A stretch of 64,000 bases of DNA from Pseudopedobacter sp965218985 (GTDB taxonomy: Bacteria; Bacteroidota; Bacteroidia; Sphingobacteriales; Sphingobacteriaceae): contig CBDCMP010000007.1 in NCBI GenBank assembly GCA_965218985.1, forward strand, positions 2,728,001-2,792,000, written 5' to 3'. Positions 41,994 through 50,821 of the stretch are shown one piece after another (the stretch's first letter is position 1; every line of letters begins with the position of its first letter). The translations under genes were made by a program, and so were the position numbers. The notes under the pieces were generated by a model. It was not told the DNA's origin and did no database searches. It saw only the letters and a program-made list of their open reading frames with translations.

Positions 41994-42608
41994 ATGTTTT
42001 TACTCACTTTTGTGGTAGCCGTTGTAGTAAATTTTGTAGGTTATATTCCTCTAGGCAACATCAACCTCACTTCCATGCAGCTATCCATCAATAAGGGAAT
42101 GAAGCAGGCAGTGATTTTTATCACCACTTTTTCTATCATTGAAGGCTTCTTCACCTATATTTTAATGCGCTTTGCAGAATGGTTTGCCGGCAAAAAGGAT
42201 TTACTCCATTGGTTGGGATGGGTGTTGATTGGTGTCTTTATCATTATGGGATTCGTGAGTTTAACGCAAAAAGAAAAAAAGATGAAAGATGACGAAAATC
42301 CTGATAAAAAAGACAGCATAAGAATGGGCATACTGTTAGGGATTTTCAATCCAATGATCATTCCCTTTTGGATGATTGGAGGGACCTATCTCATTGCTCA
42401 CGGCTGGATCATCACCAACGGGCCTGGTTTAGAGATTTTTGCTGCAGGGGCAGCTTTAGGTGCTTTTCTTTGCCTTTACACTTTTGCGAGATTTGCACAA
42501 TATATCCAAAACAGGTTCTCATTAGGCAGCAAAATCATCAACAGAAGCATCGCTTTTATATTTTTTAGCCTGGCCATCTTCCAAATTTTCAGAGAGGTTT
42601 ACTTGTAG
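41994..42608 (+). CDS. LysE-type translocator family membrane protein
   Basis: 204 residues with six hydrophobic segments. The N-terminal FVGYIPLGNINLTSMQLSINKG and the central GILLGIFNPMIIPFWMIGG correspond to the two PGP/NP-containing helices of the LysE/RhtB exporter fold. Substrate unknown; amino-acid efflux is the family role. Likely single-gene transcript. Confidence 0.78.
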   Translation: MFLLTFVVAVVVNFVGYIPLGNINLTSMQLSINKGMKQAVIFITTFSIIEGFFTYILMRFAEWFAGKKDLLHWLGWVLIGVFIIMGFVSLTQKEKKMKDDENPDKKDSIRMGILLGIFNPMIIPFWMIGGTYLIAHGWIITNGPGLEIFAAGAALGAFLCLYTFARFAQYIQNRFSLGSKIINRSIAFIFFSLAIFQIFREVYL

Positions 42609-42680
42609 CCTCTTAATCATTTAATTGTAAAGAAGTATGGGTTTGCGCCAGATAAAAATACATGTTTAAACATCTATTGT

Positions 42681-42688
42681 TATCTTTG
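42681..42688 (+). promoter_or_regulatory. -7 promoter element of the yceI-like gene
   Basis: TATCTTTG matches TAnnTTTG, 26 bases upstream of the start codon at 42715. Confidence 0.6.
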
Positions 42689-42714
42689 TCTAGTCAATTT
42701 AAAAATCAATAATT

Positions 42715-43248
42715 ATGTCAAATCAAGGAAAATGGGTATTGGACCCCATGCACTCTGAAGTGCAATTTAAAGTGAAACATTTGGTGATCTCCACCGTGAC
42801 CGGGACTTTCAAAATATTTAAAGGAAGTTTAACCACCCAGTCAGACGATTTTACCGACGCAGCTATTGAATTTTCACTGGATGTGAACAGTGTAGACACC
42901 AACCAAACCGATAGAGATAACCACTTAAAATCAGCTGATTTCTTTAATGCAGAAGTTTATCCGGCAATTAAATTCAAATCAACTTCATTCACTAAAGATG
43001 GTGACGACTATAAATTAAAGGGTGACTTAACCATTAAAGATGTGACTAAACCTGTGATTTTAGAGGTAAATTTTGGTGGTACGGCAACTGATTTTTACGG
43101 AAATGTGAAAGCAGGTTTTGAAGTGGCGGGCAAAATCAATCGTAAAGAATTTGGTCTAACTTGGGACGGCGTCACAGAAGCAGGAAGTATAGTTGTTGGA
43201 GAAGACATTAAGTTAGCCGTCAACGTTCAGTTTGCTAAAGAAGCTTAA
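42715..43248 (+). CDS. YceI-family lipid-binding protein
   Basis: 177 residues, lipocalin-like beta-barrel binding polyisoprenoids or other lipids. WVLDPMHSEVQFKVKHLVIS at the start, DVNSVDTNQTDRDNHLKS, FNAEVYPAIKFKS and KGDLTIKDVTKPVILEV are the family motifs. There is no signal peptide, so it is predicted to be cytoplasmic, unlike E. coli YceI. Confidence 0.92.
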   Translation: MSNQGKWVLDPMHSEVQFKVKHLVISTVTGTFKIFKGSLTTQSDDFTDAAIEFSLDVNSVDTNQTDRDNHLKSADFFNAEVYPAIKFKSTSFTKDGDDYKLKGDLTIKDVTKPVILEVNFGGTATDFYGNVKAGFEVAGKINRKEFGLTWDGVTEAGSIVVGEDIKLAVNVQFAKEA

Positions 43249-43290
43249 TTTGGCAGATAGGTTATGGTCCATACCCTGTAGAATTAGTGC

Positions 43291-43321
43291 AGAGCCGGAG
43301 AATTTCTCTGGCTTTTTTTAT
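43291..43321 (+). terminator. Intrinsic terminator after the yceI-like gene
   Basis: AGCCGGAGAA (43293-43302) pairs with TTCTCTGGCT (43304-43313, one G-T) and is followed by a T run. Confidence 0.85.
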
Positions 43322-43344
43322 GCTTAAATTCTTTACTTTATTCC

Positions 43345-44400
43345 TTATTCTTCTCTTTCATCTCCTTTCAAAAATTCCAGGTTCCATATCTTCTCCGCCT
43401 TTCGGCCTATGAGCCAGAAAGATGCGGCAAGAACTGAAAAAAAAAGTGCTTTATGCCAGGCTTCCCAAAAATATTCAAAAAATCTGCTGTACAAGTTGAT
43501 AAGGAGAAAAGTTGCTCCAAACTCTCTTGCCATTTCATCCTTAAATTTAAACCCAAGGAAAAAAGCAAGGCCACAAACCAGTATGGATAATAACGCCCAA
43601 AAATAAAGTGAATACTGACTTACCCTATACCATTGATCTATGGAATCAAAATTACCAAATATGGAAAGTAACCAAAGGGCGGAGAAAGTGTATAATAATC
43701 CAATGAAATAGGTCGCAAGAAACAGGAAATTTAATTTTTCAATCCTTTTAAAGAACCAGGAACAGGCAGTGAGCATGATTCCAAAGCATACAAATCTCAA
43801 AGGATAGTTCATTCCTAAAAAATAGAAATTCCCCTTGCTGATATAGCTTGTTTCAGTACCAAACCATGCACCTAAAGAGAATAGGGCAAAGGCCCAAATC
43901 AATTTAGATCTGAAATAATAACCTAATAAGCCATAAACCGGCACTGCAGCTAAAAAAAGGAGGGCATAGTTTTCACTATTCTTATGGATGGATTTCCCAA
44001 AATAGGCCAGTCCGTTGGCAATGAGCAAAACTCCTGCAAATAACAAAGCTTCATTACTGAAAATCTGTTTGGCTTTTGTCCTTCGTCTTTTATTTCCTAA
44101 AATCAGGAAATAGGCAGCTAAACCAAAAGAGAACAAACTGATGAGGATATTTGGCGTGTTATACAATGTGGAAAGTAGGACAGTCATCTGCTTGTCCAGC
44201 AAAAGGGAACCCAGAGCGAAAACTCCACAAGCCAGGGCAATATAAATAGCGTATTGGGCCAGCTTTTGCCAGTCAAAGTTTTTGATGGAATAGCTTTTTC
44301 TCAATTCGGCTGCTTTTTGTGGATCAAGTATTTGCCCCTTTTCCCAGGAATCAATCATCTCATCCAAAAACTCAGCTTTTTCACGGTCGATTTTCATCAA
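43345..44400 (-). CDS. DUF2157-type multi-spanning membrane protein
   Basis: 351 residues. A helical cytoplasmic N-terminus (LDEMIDSWEKGQILDPQKAAEL) precedes about nine to ten hydrophobic segments. Conserved-looking motifs are the N-terminal linker and LLFAGVLLIANGLAYFGKSIH, which fit DUF2157. Function unknown. Separated from ribF by 36 bases on the same strand, so it may be the last gene of that operon. Confidence 0.7.
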   Translation of the reverse strand: MMKIDREKAEFLDEMIDSWEKGQILDPQKAAELRKSYSIKNFDWQKLAQYAIYIALACGVFALGSLLLDKQMTVLLSTLYNTPNILISLFSFGLAAYFLILGNKRRRTKAKQIFSNEALLFAGVLLIANGLAYFGKSIHKNSENYALLFLAAVPVYGLLGYYFRSKLIWAFALFSLGAWFGTETSYISKGNFYFLGMNYPLRFVCFGIMLTACSWFFKRIEKLNFLFLATYFIGLLYTFSALWLLSIFGNFDSIDQWYRVSQYSLYFWALLSILVCGLAFFLGFKFKDEMAREFGATFLLINLYSRFFEYFWEAWHKALFFSVLAASFWLIGRKAEKIWNLEFLKGDEREE

Positions 44401-44436
44401 ATCTAAGTTACGAATTAGCTTAGAGAATGGCTTAAT

Positions 44437-45438
44437 TTAATTCGTTTTAAAGAAGGATAAGGTGCTTTCTTTATCTCTTCCCAATTGTTGGGTCAGTTTC
44501 TCCAAGCCTTCAAATTTCACATCATGACGGATGAAATGGAGGAAATTCATGGTGATATTCTGATGATAGATGTCCTCATCAAAATCAAAAATATTCACTT
44601 CAATGTTCTGGCTCATGCCATTGATGGTGGGGCGATGACCAATATAAGCCATACCCCAGTATTTTTGGTTGACGATTTTTGATTTTAGATGTTCTGGTTG
44701 GAAGGGATTGTGGATCTCCTGATTCTTGTTTCTGGTATCTTGTATCTCAACAGTTACTGCATAAATCCCATCGGAGGGAATGAGCTTATAATTCTCCTCA
44801 ATGAAAAGATTAGCAGTGGGGTAACCTAAAGTTCTGCCAATCTGGTCTCCTCGAATCACTTTACCCGACAACGTGAAGGGATGTCCCATCAACTCATTGG
44901 CAGCATCAACGTCTCCTTTGATTAGAGATTCGCGTATACGGGTGGAAGATACTGCCAGATCGTTAATGTCCTGTTCAGGAATTTCATCAATGAGATAATG
45001 ATGAATTTCAGCGAAATGCTGTAATTCTTTTAGTCCCCCGCTTCGGTCTTTGCCAAAACGATGATCATAACCAATCACCATCTCTTTCATCCCAATTTGA
45101 TCAATTAGAATGTCTTTGATATATCGCTTGGCGCTTTGATTGGAGAAATCACGGGTAAACGGAGTGATGATCAAGTGATCAACTCCTAGTTCTTCCATCA
45201 GCGTGGCTTTCTCCGGCATGGTATTGATCATCATCAATTGATGATCTCCAGGATTGATAATCATTCTTGGATGAGGAAAAAATGTCAGGATAACTGATTC
45301 TCCTTTGTTTTTATTTGCTTTCTCAACTAATTGGGATATGATTTTCTGATGCCCCAAATGCACACCATCAAAAGTACCAATGGTAACAACCGCATTATCC
45401 AGCCTTTCGAAATCGTTAATATGGTGATATATCTTCAT
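44437..45438 (-). CDS. ribF: Bifunctional riboflavin kinase/FAD synthetase RibF
   Basis: Makes FMN and FAD from riboflavin. The N-terminal nucleotidyltransferase motif TIGTFDGVHLGHQKII (near 21) and VIGYDHRFGKDRSG identify the FAD synthetase; the kinase domain has GRTLGYPTANL (near 202) and YIGHRPTINGMSQNIEVNIF. 333 residues, longer than usual because ~25 residues (DTRNKNQEIHNPFQPEHLKS and KIVNQ) are inserted between YAVTVEIQ and KYWGMAYIG. The inserted DNA (44664-44748) resembles the intergenic repeats of this genome. Confidence 0.94.
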   Translation of the reverse strand: MKIYHHINDFERLDNAVVTIGTFDGVHLGHQKIISQLVEKANKNKGESVILTFFPHPRMIINPGDHQLMMINTMPEKATLMEELGVDHLIITPFTRDFSNQSAKRYIKDILIDQIGMKEMVIGYDHRFGKDRSGGLKELQHFAEIHHYLIDEIPEQDINDLAVSSTRIRESLIKGDVDAANELMGHPFTLSGKVIRGDQIGRTLGYPTANLFIEENYKLIPSDGIYAVTVEIQDTRNKNQEIHNPFQPEHLKSKIVNQKYWGMAYIGHRPTINGMSQNIEVNIFDFDEDIYHQNITMNFLHFIRHDVKFEGLEKLTQQLGRDKESTLSFFKTN

Positions 45439-45476
45439 AAAGCAGTGCTTTGCAGTAGGGCGATCCTATCAAAGTG

Positions 45477-46208
45477 TTATTTAAAATCAGGATCTGATTT
45501 TAATACGCTGATATGGTTCACTATTTCCATAATTTCAAACGCATTTTCCACTTTAAAGTTTCCGCTTCTGGTTCTTCTCAGTTTTGACAAATAAGCACCA
45601 CTATTCAGCTTCGCCCCAAAATCATGAGCTAATGAGCGAATGTAAGTCCCCTTGCTGCAAACCACCCTAAAATCAACTTCGGGTAATGCTATTCTGGTGA
45701 TCTCCAGTTCAGATATGGTCACTTTTCTTGATTTCAACTCCACCTCTTCCCCTCTTCTGGCTTTTAAATATAAACGTTCACCACCTACTTTAATAGCGGA
45801 ATGTGCCGGCGGATATTGGTCCAGCTCTCCGATGAAATGGAGGCAATTCCTTAAGATATCATCTTCAGTCAGGTGGGTGTAACCGAATGTTTGATTCTCC
45901 GCTGTCTCCAGATCATAAGAAGGTGTGGTGGCACCTAGATGAAAGGTTCCGGTATATTCTTTCTCCTCCGCCTGGAAAGTGTCTATCTGTTTGGTTAATT
46001 TACCTGTACAAATGATCAGTAAACCTGTGGCAAGAGGATCTAAAGTTCCTGCATGCCCAACTTTTAATTTTAAAGGCTTAAAGGAGTTTCTGATCTTTCC
46101 AACTACATCAAAAGAAGTCCATTTATAGGGTTTATTGAGCAGTAAAACCTCTCCATCGGTAAAATTGAACGTTGGGAAATCTTTTTTTGGAGAGTCTTCA
46201 CTGATCAT
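45477..46208 (-). CDS. truB: tRNA pseudouridine-55 synthase TruB
   Basis: Converts U55 of tRNA to pseudouridine. 243 residues with LLLNKPYKWTSFDVVGKIR at the start, the catalytic VGHAGTLDPLATGLLIICTG motif and GTYIRSLAHDFG. Starts on the last base of uppP. It lacks a full PUA domain, as is usual for the shorter Bacteroidota form. Confidence 0.95.
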   Translation of the reverse strand: MISEDSPKKDFPTFNFTDGEVLLLNKPYKWTSFDVVGKIRNSFKPLKLKVGHAGTLDPLATGLLIICTGKLTKQIDTFQAEEKEYTGTFHLGATTPSYDLETAENQTFGYTHLTEDDILRNCLHFIGELDQYPPAHSAIKVGGERLYLKARRGEEVELKSRKVTISELEITRIALPEVDFRVVCSKGTYIRSLAHDFGAKLNSGAYLSKLRRTRSGNFKVENAFEIMEIVNHISVLKSDPDFK

Positions 46209-47002
46209 TAAATAACTGCTAAACTATGTCCGCTTAGTAGCAGCACGATGATGATTCCGCCAACGATGATCCTATAGATGCCAAATATCTTAAAGCCATG
46301 TTTACTTAAATAATCTATGAAACCTTTGATGGCTATTAATGCAACCACAAAACCAATCGCATTCCCAATCAATAACAGGTTGACCTCGTGACTGCTGATC
46401 GTATGTCCGTCTTTATAGAAATCGTAGAGCTTTTTGGCGGTTGCAGCAAACATGGTAGGCACGGCAAGAAAAAAAGAGAATTCCGCAGCAGCTTTTCTGG
46501 TTAATTTTTGAGTCATTCCGCCAACTATGGATGCCCCTGACCGGGAAACTCCGGGTACCATCGCCAGACATTGAAAAACACCAATTTTAAGTGCAGTGGG
46601 ATAGGAGATTTTATCTGCATCATCCACAGCTGCATTTTTAAACCAATTGTCAACAAACAGTAATACCACGCCCCCCAGAAGCAGAGAAACGGCAACAGTT
46701 AAAGGACTTTCCAGCAATTCATCAATTTTTTTACTGAAAAGCAAGCCAAAAATCACAGCAGGGATGAAAGCCACGAGTAGTTTGTAGTAAAAGTCTAAAC
46801 TCCTGAAAAATCTTTTGAAGTACAGAACCACCACTGATAATATGGTTCCCAGTTGAATGGCTATGGTAAAAAGTTTGACAAAGTCATCTGATTGAATGCC
46901 CATCAAAGAAGAGGCTATGATCATGTGTCCTGTAGAAGAAACGGGTAAAAATTCTGTAAGGCCTTCCACCACAGCCAATACGATCACCTCGAAAATATTC
47001 AT
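46208..47002 (-). CDS. uppP: Undecaprenyl-diphosphate phosphatase UppP (BacA)
   Basis: Integral membrane phosphatase that recycles the lipid carrier for peptidoglycan. 264 residues, about eight hydrophobic segments. The conserved VEGLTEFLPVSSTGHMIIA (near 13) and MVPGVSRSGASIVGGM motifs hold the active site. Overlaps truB by one base and the DUF3098 gene by four bases. Confidence 0.95.
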   Translation of the reverse strand: MNIFEVIVLAVVEGLTEFLPVSSTGHMIIASSLMGIQSDDFVKLFTIAIQLGTILSVVVLYFKRFFRSLDFYYKLLVAFIPAVIFGLLFSKKIDELLESPLTVAVSLLLGGVVLLFVDNWFKNAAVDDADKISYPTALKIGVFQCLAMVPGVSRSGASIVGGMTQKLTRKAAAEFSFFLAVPTMFAATAKKLYDFYKDGHTISSHEVNLLLIGNAIGFVVALIAIKGFIDYLSKHGFKIFGIYRIIVGGIIIVLLLSGHSLAVI

Positions 47003-47235
47003 GCTTTAACGGATGGCTTTTTTAATATGGCATAAAAGCCTAAAGCGAAACCTGTTAACACCACAATTGGAGCTAAAACTATTTTTCTGAAACTGTAGAT
47101 ATCCGTATCTCCGCTCATTAAAATAAAGCCGACGATGACCACTACCATACTTGCTATGAGTATTTGATAGTTTAATTTTCCGAAAACAAAATGAACTGAA
47201 TGTCTTTCTGTTGGTTTAGATTGTTTTTGAGCCAT
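46999..47235 (-). CDS. DUF3098 small membrane protein
   Basis: 78 residues from MAQKQSKPTERHSVHFVFGK; a frame upstream to 47307 would run into ftsX and is not needed. Two hydrophobic helices (YQILIASMVVVIVGFILMSG, KIVLAPIVVLTGFALGFYAI) flank a short loop with DTDIYSFR. Sits between ftsX and uppP, an arrangement I recall as common in Bacteroidota; function unknown. Confidence 0.82.
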   Translation of the reverse strand: MAQKQSKPTERHSVHFVFGKLNYQILIASMVVVIVGFILMSGDTDIYSFRKIVLAPIVVLTGFALGFYAILKKPSVKA

Positions 47236-47240
47236 AAATT

Positions 47241-48119
47241 TTATCTGTATAAATCGTAAACTTTCAATCTCAAATATTTGGTGACTGCAAAGTAGGTGCT
47301 GAAACAAGAGATGAAAATACCAACGCCAATCACACCTATGAACACGAAACCAAACTCTACATAATCTGTCAGAATTATTAATTCTGGTATTTGCTGCTGG
47401 GCGAAATAGAGGGTTAACACTAACAGAATGATGGCGATCAAGCCGGCTATTAATCCGTGAAGAACACCATACATGATGAAAGGTTTTCTGATAAAGCCTC
47501 TTGTTGCCCCCACCAGTTGCATGCTTTTTATCAGAAATCTTTGAGAATAAATAGCCAGTCTGATGGTATTGTTAATGAGCGCAACTGCAATGATCAGTAG
47601 CACAAAACCAAACCCAAAAATAACCAGGGAGATGGTTCGGATATTTTGATTGATCATATCCACCAGCGATTTTTGATAGCGTACTTCGTTGACCATTGGA
47701 TTCTTCTGAAGTTGTTTGCTCAATATATCGATGCTTTGATTATTTGCATAATCAGCTTTCAGATAAACATCAATAGAAGACAAAAGAGGGTTGTAGCCTA
47801 AAAATTTGATGAAATCTTCACCTAAATCCTGTGTGAGATTTCTTGCCGCCAATTCCTTGCTGATGTACTGAGTGGATTTTACATAATCACTCGCCTCTAT
47901 TTGTTTCTGTAAAGAAAGGATATCCACCTCTTTAGTGCCTTCATTTATAATCACATTCAACACGATGTTCTCTTTCACGTAATTAGATAATTTTCTACCG
48001 TGCACTATAATCAAACCCAGCAAGCCCACCATCAGCAGCACCAAGGAGATGCTGATCACTGTAGAAACATAAATGGTCTTGGTTTTTTTGGACGCACTGC
48101 TGTCTTCGAATTCTTCCAT
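47241..48119 (-). CDS. ftsX: Cell division protein FtsX
   Basis: Membrane part of the FtsEX complex that activates septal cell-wall hydrolases. 292 residues: one N-terminal membrane helix, a periplasmic domain (~50-165, ASDYVKSTQYISKELAARNL) and three C-terminal helices with the FtsX pattern (IRLAIYSQRFLIKSMQLVGATRGFIRKPF). No ftsE is adjacent; it must lie elsewhere. Probably first gene of the run ftsX-DUF3098-uppP-truB-ribF. Confidence 0.92.
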   Translation of the reverse strand: MEEFEDSSASKKTKTIYVSTVISISLVLLMVGLLGLIIVHGRKLSNYVKENIVLNVIINEGTKEVDILSLQKQIEASDYVKSTQYISKELAARNLTQDLGEDFIKFLGYNPLLSSIDVYLKADYANNQSIDILSKQLQKNPMVNEVRYQKSLVDMINQNIRTISLVIFGFGFVLLIIAVALINNTIRLAIYSQRFLIKSMQLVGATRGFIRKPFIMYGVLHGLIAGLIAIILLVLTLYFAQQQIPELIILTDYVEFGFVFIGVIGVGIFISCFSTYFAVTKYLRLKVYDLYR

Positions 48120-48298
48120 ATTAATGATTATGTTGCGAAAATAATAAATAGGAGCCTAAAATAAGCATGATTAGACAGTAATTGAAGAATTTAACATTTT
48201 TTAGCTTTCCAGTCCGGGGCTAATATCAATTTAAATAGGAAGTATGAATGGAATTGTTTTTAAAAAGGCAATTTTATAGAGGTGGAGACGCTGATCAA

Positions 48299-48574
48299 TC
48301 AACCACTTTTTCCTGAATTCAAATTCAATGACTTTCCTTTTTGAATTCGCTTTAAATTAAACTCATATAGGAATTCGATTTTTTTTCTCGCCCAAGGTGT
48401 TTTTCTTAAAAAAGCGAGACTGGATTTTACAGAAGGTTCATGAAGAAAACATTTGATGGGGACTTTGGCTGACATTTTCTCCCAGCCTACATACTCAATC
48501 AAATCATTTAACATCATCTCCAAAGTGATGCCATGCAACGGATTATTAGCTTGCGGATTGAAATGGTCTTCCAT
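48299..48574 (-). CDS. DUF2132 (VF530-like) small protein
   Basis: 91 residues. NNPLHGITLEMMLNDLIEYVGWEKMSAKVPI and the later FLRKTPWARKKIEFLYEF are the family's conserved segments. VF530 proteins are small helical proteins of unproven DNA-binding role. Stands alone between ftsX and the signalling cluster. Confidence 0.85.
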   Translation of the reverse strand: MEDHFNPQANNPLHGITLEMMLNDLIEYVGWEKMSAKVPIKCFLHEPSVKSSLAFLRKTPWARKKIEFLYEFNLKRIQKGKSLNLNSGKSG

Positions 48575-48668
48575 ATAATTATAGGATCAGCTTAAGCCAA
48601 GTTAGGATATTTATATCTTTTTATCCAGGTTTAAAACAAACTTACCAAGAAAAAGCTGATCTTATGGC

Positions 48669-49037
48669 TCAGGAACAAGCATAAAGCACTTTTTTCATTA
48701 AATTCTCTAATTCATCCAAATCGAATGGCTTAGCCAAATGCGCATCAGCTCCAGCCTGCTTGGCCAGAGATTGGATATCATTGTTTGCGGAGAAATAAAT
48801 AACGGGAATATGCTTGAAATCGGGGTGGTTTTTCAACAGTCTGGTGGCTTCAATGCCACCTATATCCGGGATCCAGTTATCCATCATAATGGCATCTGGA
48901 TTTGTTTTTGATACCTTCTCAATGATGTCATGTGAAGTTTCTGATGTCTCCACTTTATAACCACTATCTGTGAGTATGATAGCGCATAGTTCTAGAATAT
49001 TTACGTCATCATCAAATATAAGTATGGTTTTTTCCAA
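48669..49037 (-). CDS. Single-domain response regulator
   Basis: 122 residues, receiver domain only. Acidic pocket IFDDDVNIL, the phospho-acceptor Asp in AIMMDNWIPDIGG (near residue 52), switch Ser in YFSANND and Lys in AKPFDLDEL. No output domain. Lies 11 bases after cheB on the same strand, so it belongs to the same signalling cluster. Confidence 0.9.
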   Translation of the reverse strand: MEKTILIFDDDVNILELCAIILTDSGYKVETSETSHDIIEKVSKTNPDAIMMDNWIPDIGGIEATRLLKNHPDFKHIPVIYFSANNDIQSLAKQAGADAHLAKPFDLDELENLMKKVLYACS

Positions 49038-49048
49038 TTCTTTTCCAA

Positions 49049-49633
49049 TTAACTATTAAAACTATTTATTAATTCACTCATTTCAACCATGTCTACTATA
49101 TAATCGGGATTAAATAGGCTGAGTGCCCGCTGTGGCATAATTTTAACTTCAGCAGTTTGAGGGTTTTGTACAATAGTTGTTCCATTATTCTTATGGATAT
49201 AAGACAAACCCTCAGCTCCGTCAGCATTTGCCCCAGAAAGTAATATAGCGGCTATATTTTTTTTGAAAATATCTGAAGCACTTTTGAAGGAGACATCAAT
49301 GGAGGGACGTGAATAGTTCACTTTTTCAGAATAATCTAAGGAGACCGAATGGTCGTCCTCAATCAGCAAATGATAGTCTGCAGGAGCGAAATAAATTTTT
49401 CCAGGCAAAAGTTGCTCTTTCTCTTCACATTCGACCACGGGCAGGGTGGTTTTTAAACTGAACACATCAGCAATAGTTGAACCGGAAGTGCTTTTTCGAT
49501 GGAGGATGATTAATATAGGGAAATCAATATCTTTTTTTAGGGATGGAATGATATGCATTAAAACATCAAAAGACCCTGCTGAACCTCCGATCACTAAGAG
49601 TTCCACATGTTCATTTAGTTTATTTTTCTCCAT
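49049..49633 (-). CDS. cheB: CheB-type methylesterase domain protein
   Basis: 194 residues, containing only the methylesterase domain and no receiver. The catalytic triad is readable: Ser in IGGSAGSFDVLMHI, His in ILHRKSTSG and Asp in SGANADGAEGL. It overlaps the cheR gene by 19 bases. With no chemoreceptor, CheA or CheW nearby, its substrate is probably a non-classical receptor or the sensor kinases of this cluster. Confidence 0.88.
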   Translation of the reverse strand: MEKNKLNEHVELLVIGGSAGSFDVLMHIIPSLKKDIDFPILIILHRKSTSGSTIADVFSLKTTLPVVECEEKEQLLPGKIYFAPADYHLLIEDDHSVSLDYSEKVNYSRPSIDVSFKSASDIFKKNIAAILLSGANADGAEGLSYIHKNNGTTIVQNPQTAEVKIMPQRALSLFNPDYIVDMVEMSELINSFNS

Positions 49634-50439
49634 ATCTTCTCCTTTTCAACTTGTTTATAGGTTTTATTCAGTTCAGAGAAACGCAAGGTCTCTTTAGAAC
49701 CTAAAGCTAAGTATCCAAGATGCTCTAGGCTATCATCAAATAATTTAAAAACCTTCTCCTGTAGGTCTTTGTCAAAATAGATCATCACATTTCGGCAAAT
49801 GATGAGTTGGAACTCATTGAAAGATCTATCAGAAACCAGGTTGTGCGTAGAGAAAATCATGTTAGATTTTAAGCCATCGTTAAATCTAACATGATCATAG
49901 CCGGCGGAGTAATAAGAACTGAAATCCTGTTTGCCTCCGCTGTTGATGTAATTCTCTGAATATAATTTCATTTGCCCGATGGGATAAATCCCTTTCTTTG
50001 CTTTCTCTAAAACCCCTGGATTGATATCTGTGGCATATAAAATAGCTTTATGAGACAGATTTGCCTCCTTTAAAAGGATGGCGATGGAGTACACCTCTTC
50101 CCCCGTGGAACAGCCAGCCAACCAAACTCTGATGTGAGGATTGGTGCCTAGCTGAGGGATGACCTGTTCTCTTAGCGTTTGGTAAAAGATGGGATCACGA
50201 AACATCTCTGTGACGTTAACGGTGATCTCTTCTACAAAGCGTCGCAAATAGTCCTGATCATTAAGAATTCTATATCGCAATTCTGCAAAGCTTTTAAATT
50301 TATCTAAAAGACATAAGCGATTAATTCTTCGCTTAATGGAAGCCTTGCTGTATTGGGTGAAATCATAGCCATAACGATCGGCAACATCGTTCAACAACGT
50401 ATCTAAATCATTTTCTTTGATCAGGTCGATCTCAAGCAT
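49615..50439 (-). CDS. cheR: CheR-type methyltransferase
   Basis: SAM-dependent glutamate O-methyltransferase, 274 residues from MLEIDLIKENDLDTLL. The helical N-domain (RYGYDFTQYSKASIKRRINR) is followed by FRDPIFYQTLREQVIPQL, the SAM loop VWLAGCSTGEEVYSIAILL, YATDINPGVLEKAKKGIYP and IICRNVMIYFD. Overlaps the upstream receiver gene by eight bases and cheB by 19. Acts with CheB as a reversible methylation pair. Confidence 0.92.
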   Translation of the reverse strand: MLEIDLIKENDLDTLLNDVADRYGYDFTQYSKASIKRRINRLCLLDKFKSFAELRYRILNDQDYLRRFVEEITVNVTEMFRDPIFYQTLREQVIPQLGTNPHIRVWLAGCSTGEEVYSIAILLKEANLSHKAILYATDINPGVLEKAKKGIYPIGQMKLYSENYINSGGKQDFSSYYSAGYDHVRFNDGLKSNMIFSTHNLVSDRSFNEFQLIICRNVMIYFDKDLQEKVFKLFDDSLEHLGYLALGSKETLRFSELNKTYKQVEKEKIWRKIN

Positions 50440-50809
50440 CGCCCAAATATTTATCAATGAAAACCATCAAATGATCAATGTTCACGGGTTTGGATACATA
50501 TCCATTGGCACCGGCTTCCAGACACTTCTCCTTGTCTCCAAACATGGCTTGGGCGGTAATCGCTATCACTGGTAAATTTTTATAATGCGCTGAATTTTTT
50601 AATTCTTTAATGGCCTGATAACCGTCAACCTCCGGCATCATCATGTCCATTAAAACCAATTTTATAGGCTTCTCCTCTAAAATCGTCAACGCTTCTTTGA
50701 AGCTGTTGGCAGTTTGGCAGGTAAGCCCCTTAGCTTTTAGAACCATCTTTAAAGCAAAAATGTTTCTGTCATCATCATCTATAATGAGAATAGCATCTTT
50801 CTTATTCAT
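50432..50809 (-). CDS. Single-domain response regulator
   Basis: 125 residues, receiver only. IIDDDDRNIFALK at the start, phospho-acceptor Asp in LVLMDMMMPEVDGYQAI, and the switch and Lys motifs AITAQAM and SKPVNIDHL. It closely resembles the last receiver of the hybrid kinase immediately upstream (IADDDVRNIFSLS; MDIMMPEMDGYETI), suggesting duplication within the cluster. Confidence 0.92.
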   Translation of the reverse strand: MNKKDAILIIDDDDRNIFALKMVLKAKGLTCQTANSFKEALTILEEKPIKLVLMDMMMPEVDGYQAIKELKNSAHYKNLPVIAITAQAMFGDKEKCLEAGANGYVSKPVNIDHLMVFIDKYLGDA

Positions 50810-50821
50810 CGCAAAATTAAA

